A stretch of 10,775 bases of DNA from an uncultured Stomatobaculum sp. (GTDB taxonomy: Bacteria; Bacillota; Clostridia; Lachnospirales; Lachnospiraceae). Below, piece after piece: positions 1 through 4,873 of the stretch. The stretch spans positions 1-10,775 of the forward strand of contig CALLVJ010000146.1 in assembly GCA_938010625.1 (NCBI GenBank), written 5' to 3'. Each line of letters starts with the position of its first letter. The stretch's first letter is position 1. The position numbers were made by a program, and so were the translations under genes. Under the pieces are notes generated by a model, which saw nothing but the letters and a program-made list of their open reading frames with translations, made no database searches and had not been told where the DNA came from.

Positions 1-96
1 GAGACTGAGCGCTTCCGCTGAAATCGCCCGCCGGTCAAACTCCTCGCAATCCATGGCTTTTTCAAGCAGCCGGAGAATCCGATAAATTATGTAGAG
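1..96 (-). pseudogene. YjcQ-like N-terminal fragment, no visible start, runs off left edge
   Basis: One minus frame stays open from near position 96 to the window edge. It reads LYIIYRILRLLEKAMD followed by CEEFDRRAISAEALSL. From memory this resembles the N-terminus of YjcQ-family proteins (IIYKILK..LEKAMDYEEFD..ISAEALG), small proteins often found in phage or mobile regions. No ATG, GTG or TTG precedes the similar stretch. The first ATG in frame is at 52-54, inside the similarity and without a ribosome binding site. The ATG at 98-100 is in another frame and stops at once. The similarity begins right next to the terminator repeat at 92-113, so the true 5' end may have been lost at a junction there. 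Only about 30 residues are visible, so the family call is tentative. Confidence 0.35.
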
Positions 97-113
97 GCAT
101 AAAAAAAGAGCCC
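92..113. repeat. 22-bp direct repeat, copy 1 (terminator distal arm)
   Basis: This 22-bp stretch (TAGAGGCAT, seven A, GAGCCC) is identical to 809-830. It covers the T-tract and distal arm of the brnTA terminator and a few bases beyond. The two copies bracket the whole brnTA module, 717 bp apart start to start. Confidence 0.8.
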
Positions 114-131
114 CGAAGAGCTCTTTTTTTT
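101..131 (-). terminator. Rho-independent terminator of brnTA
   Basis: An 11-bp stem (101-111 paired with 120-130) with an 8-nt loop gives, on the minus strand, a GAGC/GCTC hairpin followed by seven T. It starts directly after the brnA stop codon at 131-133. The A/T flanks are symmetrical, so it could also work for plus-strand transcripts. Confidence 0.85.
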
Positions 132-439
132 TACAAATTGTGATGCAGCGTTTCAGGATTTTCAAGCGCTTCTTCCAGAATGCGGCTTAAGACAGATGTA
201 TAGCCCTTGCCGAGCGTCCTTGCCTTTTTCAGCGCCTGTGGAGAGAGCCGGAGTGTGACGGTCTGCTTGCGCCGCTCTTTGCGCTTCTGTTCCGCTGCGC
301 GACGAAAACATGACAGCTCTTCCGCAGTCAGCTCCCGACATTCTTGATCCGGTGTCGCCGGGCGCTCTGCAAGCGCTTTCAGCATATCCTTCTGTGCTTC
401 TGTCAATGGCTCGTTTATGTCAATTTCTTTTTGAATCAT
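131..439 (-). CDS. brnA: BrnA-family antitoxin
   Basis: Antitoxin partner of BrnT, 102 residues. By family knowledge it binds and inactivates the toxin and represses its own operon through a C-terminal ribbon-helix-helix DNA-binding domain. That domain is visible at about residues 58-92: a basic strand (RKQTVTLRLSP) followed by KKARTLGKGYTSVLSRILEEAL, in which GKGY is the characteristic BrnA turn. The first 50 residues are charged and probably contact the toxin. The start is the ATG at 437-439 with AAAGGAG (448-454) 8 nt upstream; a longer in-frame reading to 499 would lie inside brnT and lacks this site. It overlaps the 3' end of brnT by 20 bp, the usual toxin-first order, and ends directly at a terminator. 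Both family and pairing are clear. Confidence 0.88.
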   Translation of the reverse strand: MIQKEIDINEPLTEAQKDMLKALAERPATPDQECRELTAEELSCFRRAAEQKRKERRKQTVTLRLSPQALKKARTLGKGYTSVLSRILEEALENPETLHHNL

Positions 440-704
440 AGTAGGCTCTCCTTTCTGCATTTGTCGCTTTTCGTGCTGATATGATCCGGATGACTTCACT
501 CCGTTCTGTATATACGACCATGACGACCACGGCAGCGCTATCTATTTCTCCTATCGTGATATAACGGTCTTCTTGTTCTGAATGTAGCTCGTCAAGCCAC
601 TCCAGGCGATCAAAGTCTCTAAAAATGAGCGCGGCGGTACTAAAATCAAGCCCATGCTTCACAATGTTTATCTTTTCCTTGTTCTCGTCCCACTCAAAAA
701 GCAT
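420..704 (-). CDS. brnT: BrnT-family toxin (type II TA ribonuclease)
   Basis: Toxin of a BrnTA pair, 94 residues, the normal family length. BrnT proteins have a RelE-like fold and stop growth by cleaving RNA (family knowledge). Diagnostic segments are visible: FEWDENKEKINIVKHGLDF at residues 3-21, then AALIF, EDRYITIG (about 45-52), and the C-terminal RIISARKATNAERRAYY (73-89) carrying the basic and aromatic residues associated with activity. Nothing looks degraded, so an active toxin is expected. The start is the ATG at 702-704 with GGAGG (711-715) 6 nt upstream; the frame is open to 776 but that extension crosses the promoter. The stop at 420-422 lies inside brnA, so the two are translationally coupled. 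Confidence 0.9.
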   Translation of the reverse strand: MLFEWDENKEKINIVKHGLDFSTAALIFRDFDRLEWLDELHSEQEDRYITIGEIDSAAVVVMVVYTERSEVIRIISARKATNAERRAYYDSKRN

Positions 705-725
705 GGCTTTCCTCCAACTTCCTCT

Positions 726-754
726 ATTATGGCAAAAAGTAACACAATTTGCAA
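726..754 (-). promoter_or_regulatory. Promoter of brnTA
   Basis: On the minus strand, TTGCAA (749-754), a 17-bp spacer and CATAAT (726-731) sit just upstream of the brnT ribosome binding site. Both boxes are near the sigma-A consensus. Confidence 0.65.
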
Positions 755-778
755 TACACTTTGGCGCAGGCTGCAAAT
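747..778. promoter_or_regulatory. Inverted repeat overlapping brnTA -35, possible BrnA operator
   Basis: ATTTGCA (747-753) and its exact complement TGCAAAT (772-778) are spaced by 18 bp, with one arm over the -35 box. Ribbon-helix-helix antitoxins bind such paired short sites to repress their own promoter, so this is a plausible operator. That role is inferred from position only. Confidence 0.35.
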
Positions 779-808
779 GTCACCTTCAAATTAGACCCCA
801 TCTCGGCA

Positions 809-830
809 TAGAGGCATAAAAAAAGAGCCC
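809..830. repeat. 22-bp direct repeat, copy 2 (terminator distal arm)
   Basis: Identical over 22 bp to 92-113. Here it forms the T-tract and distal arm of the terminator of the membrane Nudix-like gene. The sequences diverge on both sides of the two copies. Confidence 0.8.
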
Positions 831-842
831 AGAGAGGGGCTC
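818..842 (-). terminator. Rho-independent terminator overlapping the stop codon of the Nudix-like gene
   Basis: GAGCCC (825-830) pairs with GGGCTC (837-842) around a 6-nt loop, and seven T follow on the minus strand (818-824). The stem includes two bases of the stop codon at 841-843, so the gene ends inside its own terminator. Confidence 0.8.
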
Positions 843-1449
843 ATAGCGCTTCTTCCACAAAGTCCACAACTTCCAGATTCTTTTCCCTGATTGCCGGTGT
901 CTCGCGCATCTCTTGAAGGCTCATCCAGCGGTAGCGCACGCCGTCCAAAGTGAAAGTGTCTGCTCTCAGAGACTCTGGAAAATCATTGAGCATGGCGCTG
1001 TAGAGCGTGTGCGCGTAAGTCTTCTTTCCGTCCGGCGACTGCTTGGTTTGTACTCTCTTGGCAATCCATTTCACCGTGAGAGCCTCCGGCGAGACCTTAA
1101 GCTGCTCAGACAGCTCTCTCCGAACGTGTTCCGTGTCGTCGTGCACGGCAGTGCGGTAGCTGAAAAAGAACCAGCACTGCCACTTTTTGTCGTAGTAGAG
1201 CAGATACCGCACGGGAACTGCTGAAAAAGTATCCTTCAGCGCAGCGAGAGAATGCCGGTGCTCAGTGTGATCCAGCGCCGTGATATCGGCGAACAGCTTC
1301 TCATGCCCGTATTTGCTTTTTTGACTTCGCCTATATTTGAATGCACCATACAGCATAATCGCACCTCCAATCGCCAGACAAAATGCTTTGTACTGCGTTC
1401 CGGAGAACATGAACACAACGGGATAATCCGCGGGAATGGTCGGAATCAC
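841..1449 (-). CDS. Membrane-anchored protein with degenerate Nudix-like domain (possible SMODS-associated TM-NUDIX)
   Basis: Unassigned membrane protein, at least 202 residues from the GTG at 1447-1449. A hydrophobic helix (about residues 20-38) is followed by a basic stop-transfer stretch (KYRRSQKSK). The C-terminal 120 residues look like a Nudix fold: a strand pair (RYLLYYDKKWQCWFFF, 81-96), then HVRRELSEQLKVS (108-120) resembling the Nudix-box helix but without the usual upstream Gly/Glu and with Gln for the second Glu, then WMSLQEM and N-VVDFVEE near the end. This layout recalls the SMODS-associated NUDIX proteins with two TM helices (Cap16 effectors of CBASS), though no cyclase gene is visible. 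The GTG has only a weak ribosome binding site. The frame stays open upstream to the strong site at 1581-1590 and would add a first TM helix, so the true protein may be about 245 residues (to 1578). The open frame is clear; the function is uncertain. Confidence 0.6.
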   Translation of the reverse strand: MIPTIPADYPVVFMFSGTQYKAFCLAIGGAIMLYGAFKYRRSQKSKYGHEKLFADITALDHTEHRHSLAALKDTFSAVPVRYLLYYDKKWQCWFFFSYRTAVHDDTEHVRRELSEQLKVSPEALTVKWIAKRVQTKQSPDGKKTYAHTLYSAMLNDFPESLRADTFTLDGVRYRWMSLQEMRETPAIREKNLEVVDFVEEAL

Positions 1450-1580
1450 AAATAGAAGCCCTGTCAGCAGGTCGCTGAACCCTTCCGCTCCGGTATGTCC
1501 GATCTTGTCACGATTCTTTTCAAGAAGCAGCTGAAGCTCTGTAGAATCCAGAAAGAGGCTGTTTGTGTCCGTGATGATTT

Positions 1581-1590
1581 CCTCCTCCTC
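1581..1590 (-). promoter_or_regulatory. Strong ribosome binding site without a canonical start codon
   Basis: On the minus strand GAGGAGGAGG is followed by AA, ATC, ATC, ACG. This frame is open without interruption into the membrane Nudix-like gene, and an in-frame TAA lies just upstream at 1594-1596. There is no ATG, GTG or TTG at the expected distance; ATC at 1576-1578 is where a start would sit. Confidence 0.55.
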
Positions 1591-1602
1591 GCGTTAATGT
1601 AT

Positions 1603-1619
1603 AAATTCTAAAGGAATTT
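1603..1619. promoter_or_regulatory. Perfect palindrome upstream of the Nudix-like gene, possible operator
   Basis: AAATTC and GAATTT flank a 5-bp centre about 12 bp upstream of the ribosome binding site at 1581-1590. A repressor site is possible. I do not recognise the binding protein, and the arms are short and AT-rich. Confidence 0.3.
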
Positions 1620-1675
1620 GAAGAAAAGCACAAGTATAACAGCCGAAAATGCGACTAGCACCAATATAAAACCGG

Positions 1676-1704
1676 TTTACACGCATTTCAGCATGGCGTA
1701 TACT
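1676..1704 (+). promoter_or_regulatory. Plus-strand promoter of the structured RNA
   Basis: TTTACA (1676-1681), a 17-bp spacer and TATACT (1699-1704) match the sigma-A consensus well. Transcription would start near 1711. It diverges from the membrane Nudix-like gene and is the only convincing plus-strand promoter seen. Confidence 0.75.
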
Positions 1705-1886
1705 AAGAGCAGTAACAGTCTTTTGTTACAATTAACCGGCTCTTGGTGCTAAGCCTCCCGACCATAGGGGAAGTGCTGATACCTAGAGCCTTTTTCGTTT
1801 TAGAGAAGCTCTGCGTGCAGACATAATAAAGAATATTATTTGCGACGGGGTTCTGGAGATTCTTTCCTGTAGAGGGAGAGGGCACT

Positions 1887-2015
1887 ATGACGATTAAGAG
1901 GTTACCTATGCCAAGAACGAAGAAAGGCGTTCTGTCGTCCGGTAGTGTGCGTTTGCATACATCTGTAGGCGGTCCGATTCCCGTCACCAGCTCTCACAAA
2001 AAAGCGCGTATCTGA
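1887..2015 (+). CDS. Possible 42-residue basic peptide inside the structured RNA
   Basis: An ATG at 1887 is preceded by a purine-rich GGGAG/GAGGG stretch (1874-1882) at a suitable distance. It opens a 42-codon frame beginning MTIKRLPMPRTKKG and rich in Lys and Arg, ending at TGA 2013-2015. The stop lies inside the terminator stem, which is unusual for a real gene, and I recognise no family. It may be a small protein, a leader peptide, or chance; I lean towards chance. Confidence 0.25.
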   Translation: MTIKRLPMPRTKKGVLSSGSVRLHTSVGGPIPVTSSHKKARI

Positions 2016-2043
2016 GCGGAAATGGCTTAGATACGCGCTTTTT
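1999..2043 (+). terminator. Strong terminator of the structured RNA
   Basis: A 19-bp stem (1999-2017 with 2025-2043, one G-T pair) and a 7-nt loop, ending in a run of five T on the plus strand. The A-rich left flank would give a T-tract on the minus strand too, so it is probably bidirectional and also insulates against minus-strand traffic from the tRNA side. Confidence 0.85.
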
Positions 2044-2090
2044 CTATGTTTTACAGTGGTGAAAAAGGTACATGGCATGTCCGCCATACT

Positions 2091-2126
2091 AAAAGAGCTG
2101 CAGAGAATTTCTTCTCTACAGCTCTT
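2091..2126 (-). terminator. Terminator of tRNA-Ser
   Basis: A stem of AAGAGCTG/CAGCTCTT (2093-2100 with 2119-2126) continues past a C-A mismatch into AGAGAA/TTCTCT (2102-2107 with 2112-2117). A short T-tract follows on the minus strand. It begins 8 bp past the tRNA 3' end. Confidence 0.75.
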
Positions 2127-2133
2127 CATTTCG

Positions 2134-2221
2134 CGGAGAGCATGGGATTCGAACCCACGCACCGGTCACCCGGCCTAACGCATTTCGAGTGCGCCCCCTT
2201 GAACCGCTTGGGTAACTCTCC
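2134..2221 (-). tRNA. tRNA-Ser (anticodon CGA)
   Basis: An 88-nt class II tRNA reading UCG codons. The acceptor stem is GGAGAGT with GCTCTCC (one G-U pair) plus discriminator G, as tRNA-Ser identity requires. The anticodon loop is CTCGAAA (2183-2189), with CGA at 2185-2187. A long variable arm (GGCCGGGTGACCGGT) separates the anticodon arm from a normal T-arm with GGTTCGAATCC. CCA is not encoded; the next bases are CGA. It has its own promoter and terminator but lies downstream of the large operon without a clear terminator between, so read-through may also feed it. The 3' end faces the accessory region. Confidence 0.96.
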
Positions 2222-2233
2222 AGATACTCGACA

Positions 2234-2262
2234 AGTATAGCAGAGCTCTGTGGCTTTGTCAC
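2234..2262 (-). promoter_or_regulatory. Promoter of tRNA-Ser
   Basis: On the minus strand GTGACA (2257-2262), a 17-bp spacer and TATACT (2234-2239) lie 12 bp before the tRNA 5' end, the short leader typical of tRNA genes. Confidence 0.7.
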
Positions 2263-2279
2263 GCAAAACTTTCTAATGT

Positions 2280-2747
2280 TCAATCGGGTGCCACGCCGAC
2301 CTCCCCTGTCTCATGTTCCACCAGTTCTCCGCTCTCCGGCGCGCTGTGGTCTGCGGTCTCGAAGTCTTCCGCCGCGCCATAGACCATCTTACCCTTCCAG
2401 TCAAAGCGGAGCCAGCGCACATTAACCGCTGTACAGCGCAGGGCCTCGCTCTGTTTCACCTTGCCCACTACATTGCCATCTGTGCCAGGGCGGTCGCGAA
2501 GTGCACTCTCCTCTGCTTTGCAGTAGACAATCTGGTTGCTCCCGCTGAAACGGTAGCCATTCACAATATCTTCCGGGCGTGCTTCCACGGTGCCCGTGTC
2601 CGCCGTGCTCTCGCTGCCCTGGCGCAGTTCCATCACAGAACTGCTCTCTGCAAGGCTGATGGTCACATGTTTCTTTTTGCCGCAGGCAGTGACTGTCGTC
2701 CATGTAATCAGCAGTATAAGCGCCGCTACAATTCTCTTAGCTTTCAA
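2280..2747 (-). CDS. Small lipoprotein with SH3-type domain
   Basis: Predicted lipoprotein of 155 residues on the outer face of the membrane. A basic N-terminus (MKAKR) and hydrophobic stretch lead to the lipobox VTAC, with Cys22 as the lipid attachment site. A charged, flexible linker follows. Residues 74-129 look like a bacterial SH3 domain: VYCKAEESALRDRPGTDG (short strand, then the RPGTDG turn), VGKVKQSE, RWLRFDWKGKMVYG. Such domains usually bind cell wall or other proteins; the ligand here is unknown. The start is the TTG at 2745-2747: GGAGG (2753-2757) sits 5 nt before it and the signal peptide begins there. It overlaps the mnmA stop by 11 bp, so it is translationally coupled as the last operon gene. 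The C-terminal 25 residues are acidic. I know no named gene for it. Confidence 0.82.
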   Translation of the reverse strand: MKAKRIVAALILLITWTTVTACGKKKHVTISLAESSSVMELRQGSESTADTGTVEARPEDIVNGYRFSGSNQIVYCKAEESALRDRPGTDGNVVGKVKQSEALRCTAVNVRWLRFDWKGKMVYGAAEDFETADHSAPESGELVEHETGEVGVAPD

Positions 2748-3822
2748 TGGTTCCTCCCCCGAGCACTGTTCCTGTCTCCGTGTAGAGCACAACTGCCTGG
2801 CCGGGCGTCACAGCGCGCTGCGGTGCCGAAAACCCAACTTGTATCTCACCATCCGGGCGCACCATCACGTCACAGTCCGCACCGCTATGGTTATAGCGTA
2901 TCTTTGCGCGGCAGTGAAACTGCTCTCCAACTGCCGGCGGCGCAATTGCCATCCAGTTCACATGATCTGCGAGAAGCCGCTCTGCAAAAACTTCGTCGCC
3001 GGTGCCAAGCACCACTTCATTGGCCTCCGGGCGAAGCGCTGTCACATAGCGAGGCTCGCCAAAGGCGAGCCCGAGCCCCTTCCGCTGACCGACTGTATAG
3101 TGGGTAATGCCTCTGTGCTGTCCAAGCACCTGTCCCGTCGTGTCCACAAAGTTGCCCGGCGCACTGGGCTTGCCCGTGCTCTCATCAATAAAGCGGGCGT
3201 AGTCGCCGTCCGGCACGAAGCAGATTTCCTGGCTGTCCGGCTTTGCGGCGACCGGCAGTCCGGCTGCCGCAGCGAGCGCGCGAACTACCGGCTTCTCATA
3301 GTCCCCGATTGGCATTAAGGTGTGCGAGAGCTGCTGCTGGGTCAGATTGTAGAGCGCATAGGTCTGATCCTTGGCGGCAGTCTTCGACAGACAGAGGGCA
3401 AAGCGCCCGTTTTTCTGCCGCACCACGCGCGCATAGTGACCGGTCGCAATGTAATCTGCGCCGAGCTGCAGGCTACGCCTGAGAAGCGCCTCCCACTTTA
3501 CATGGCGGTTGCAGGCGATGCAGGGATTCGGCGTCCTGCCCGCCTGGTAGGCGCGCACAAAGTAGTCAATCACATCCCGCTGAAACTCCGCGCGGAAGTT
3601 CATCACATAGTAGGGAATCTCCAGCACTTCTGCGACGCGGCGCGCGTCCTCCACGGCGGAAATGCCGCAGCAGCCGCCTTTCCGCTCCACCTCGCACTTT
3701 GTCTCGCTCTGCCAGATCTGCATGGTCACCCCGATCACCTCATAGCCCTGCTCCTTTAAGAGAAGCGCCGCGACCGAGCTGTCCACACCGCCGGACATGC
3801 CGACAACCACCTTCTTTCCCAT
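2737..3822 (-). CDS. mnmA: tRNA-specific 2-thiouridylase MnmA
   Basis: Makes the 2-thiouridine at the wobble position 34 of tRNA Lys, Glu and Gln, activating the uridine with ATP and inserting sulfur handed over by a cysteine desulfurase. It has 361 residues, the normal length. The ATP-binding PP-loop is SGGVDSS (residues 10-16). The catalytic pair is Cys104 in NPCIACNRH (the Gram-positive form, with Cys101 where E. coli has Asp) and Cys201 in DSQEICFVPDGDY. GHYAR (128-132) and the C-terminal barrel (HYTVGQRKGLG onward) are also present. The start is the ATG at 3820-3822, where the family's N-terminal MGKKVVVGMSGG begins, with AGAGGA (3831-3836) 8 nt upstream; the open frame further upstream is not MnmA-like. 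A likely sulfur donor is encoded two genes upstream in the same operon. Confidence 0.97.
   Translation of the reverse strand: MGKKVVVGMSGGVDSSVAALLLKEQGYEVIGVTMQIWQSETKCEVERKGGCCGISAVEDARRVAEVLEIPYYVMNFRAEFQRDVIDYFVRAYQAGRTPNPCIACNRHVKWEALLRRSLQLGADYIATGHYARVVRQKNGRFALCLSKTAAKDQTYALYNLTQQQLSHTLMPIGDYEKPVVRALAAAAGLPVAAKPDSQEICFVPDGDYARFIDESTGKPSAPGNFVDTTGQVLGQHRGITHYTVGQRKGLGLAFGEPRYVTALRPEANEVVLGTGDEVFAERLLADHVNWMAIAPPAVGEQFHCRAKIRYNHSGADCDVMVRPDGEIQVGFSAPQRAVTPGQAVVLYTETGTVLGGGTIES
2753..2757 (-). promoter_or_regulatory. Ribosome binding site fixing a TTG start
   Basis: GGAGG on the minus strand, 5 nt before TTG 2745-2747 and inside the 3' end of mnmA. It decides for the TTG over the upstream ATG at 2792, which would add 15 residues ahead of the signal peptide. 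Confidence 0.75.
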
Positions 3823-3841
3823 TCTGCACTTCCTCTCTGTC

Positions 3842-4873
3842 TCAGAAACTCCAGCCATCGCTCGGCGTGATGTCATCACACGGCGGTTTTTCTGCCACTC
3901 CGCTCTCCCCAGCCTTTTTATCAGACGCCGCTGTCTGCTCTGCATCTGTCTGATGCGAATCTTCCTGCTCTGCCTGCGTCTCTTCTCTGTCAGCATTTTC
4001 CGCGGCATCCTCTGTGTTTCTGTCCGCGGCTCTCGTATCTGGTGCTGCCCGCTGTGTGATTGTCTCCGCTGCCTGCGGCGAATTGCCATCCTGTGTCTTC
4101 TTCGCCGCCCGTATGCTCTGTGCGGCGCGCGCCACAATAAAGAGGTCAAGCACCACAGCCGGATACATCGTGAGATCCGTGCTGAATCCAAGCAGCGCAA
4201 GCAGCGCGATGACGAGTGTGGAGAGGGTCCGCGCATAGCCGGTCAGGCGATAGGTGCTGCCAAAATCGGCATAGACGCCGAAGAACCGCAGGAGGAGAGC
4301 CGCGAGCACTGCCTCCACGAGATTCAGCAGGAAAAAGCCGAGCAACAGCCCAACATAGACGAACACGCTCGCCAGCACCAGTCCCCACGTGACATAAGCT
4401 GACAGCGAGAGCAACGCCGATTTGTCAATGCCATCCTGGAAATCGCGAAAATTGACAGTCCGCAGGTTGCCCGCAATGCCGCCGCTGTCATTCTGTATCA
4501 CCAAATGATCCGCGTCACCTAACACCACAAGGGATTTCAACGCCATCAGCGTGCGGGTCTCCTGTGCGTCGAGCGCTATCTGATGCGAGGGACTTGTGTC
4601 AATGTCCACATAGTAGTTCGCGCCCTCCCGGTGGTAGCCGCCCGGCACCGAGAGCTTGCCATTCTGTATGGTAAAGTCCGGAATATTGCTCTCCACAAAA
4701 TGGCGTATGCCGCCCTGTCGCTGCCAGAACACACCGAGTGGCAGAGCAAATCCCGTGAGCCAAGTCAGCAGGCAGAGGAAGGCGCAGTGAGCAATAAACC
4801 GGCTGCCCTTCCGCCACATGAGCGTCTGATAGTCTTTCAACCGAAACAATGCGCTCTGAAAGTCCTTAAACAT
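3842..4873 (-). CDS. DUF1189-family membrane protein with long acidic tail
   Basis: Integral membrane protein of 343 residues and unknown function. An N-terminal helix (about 26-50) is followed by an extracytoplasmic segment (about 55-150) containing IPDFTIQNGKLSV and YYVDIDT, the pattern I associate with DUF1189 proteins. Two close helices follow (about 158-200), then two more (about 211-232 and 236-252). The last 85 residues are an unusual low-complexity tail rich in Ala, Glu, Asp, Gln and Thr, probably disordered and cytoplasmic. The start is the ATG at 4871-4873 with AGGAGG (4880-4885) 6 nt upstream; the open frame further upstream lies over the desulfurase gene. It overlaps the desulfurase stop by 8 bp and sits 19 bp before mnmA, so it is in the operon, though no role in thiolation is known to me. 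Confidence 0.8.
   Translation of the reverse strand: MFKDFQSALFRLKDYQTLMWRKGSRFIAHCAFLCLLTWLTGFALPLGVFWQRQGGIRHFVESNIPDFTIQNGKLSVPGGYHREGANYYVDIDTSPSHQIALDAQETRTLMALKSLVVLGDADHLVIQNDSGGIAGNLRTVNFRDFQDGIDKSALLSLSAYVTWGLVLASVFVYVGLLLGFFLLNLVEAVLAALLLRFFGVYADFGSTYRLTGYARTLSTLVIALLALLGFSTDLTMYPAVVLDLFIVARAAQSIRAAKKTQDGNSPQAAETITQRAAPDTRAADRNTEDAAENADREETQAEQEDSHQTDAEQTAASDKKAGESGVAEKPPCDDITPSDGWSF

Larger units (their letters stand above)
1711..2043 (+). ncRNA. Candidate structured non-coding RNA, family not recognised
   Basis: A unit of about 335 nt with its own promoter (1676-1704) and terminator (1999-2043), in a 550-bp stretch with no convincing protein gene. Complementary segments seen by eye: GTAACA/TGTTAC (1712-1717 with 1724-1729); a 5' domain closed by 1738-1747 with 1781-1790 (six pairs, one mismatch, three pairs) holding an inner TCCC/GGGA hairpin; ATAATA/TATTAT (1823-1828 with 1834-1839); AGAACG/CGTTCT (1914-1919 with 1928-1933); GTGTGC/GCATAC (1945-1950 with 1955-1960); and a long-range GACGGG/CCCGTC pairing (1844-1849 with 1980-1985). 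I see no hallmarks of tmRNA, RNase P, SRP or T-box RNA. Large Firmicutes RNA families such as raiA, ROOL or 6S remain to be excluded. A 42-codon reading frame lies in its 3' third. The exact 5' end is inferred from the promoter. Confidence 0.55.

Noticed and set aside
1969..1986. T-arm-like GGTCCGATTCCC suggesting a tRNA or tmRNA end
   Set aside because: A 5-bp T-stem with a 7-nt loop cannot be formed, no acceptor partner is present, and no tmRNA tag frame was found upstream.
1..2133. Attachment-site duplication of the tRNA-Ser 3' end
   Set aside because: I looked for a second copy of the T-arm and acceptor sequence in the accessory stretch and saw none. No integrase gene is present in the window.
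1703..2162. Minus-strand open frames of 94 and 86 codons between the Nudix-like gene and tRNA-Ser
   Set aside because: They run antisense to the promoter-driven plus-strand RNA, cross its terminator stem or the tRNA gene, and show no domain-like composition or convincing ribosome binding site.
2313..3318. Long plus-strand open frames of 264 and 242 codons
   Set aside because: They lie opposite the lipoprotein gene and mnmA, both certain from motifs and start sites. Open antisense frames are expected in GC-rich coding DNA.
3823..4236. N-terminal extension of the mnmA frame
   Set aside because: The MnmA N-terminus begins at 3822 with a good ribosome binding site. The extension is Arg-rich, lies over the DUF1189 gene and has no MnmA similarity.
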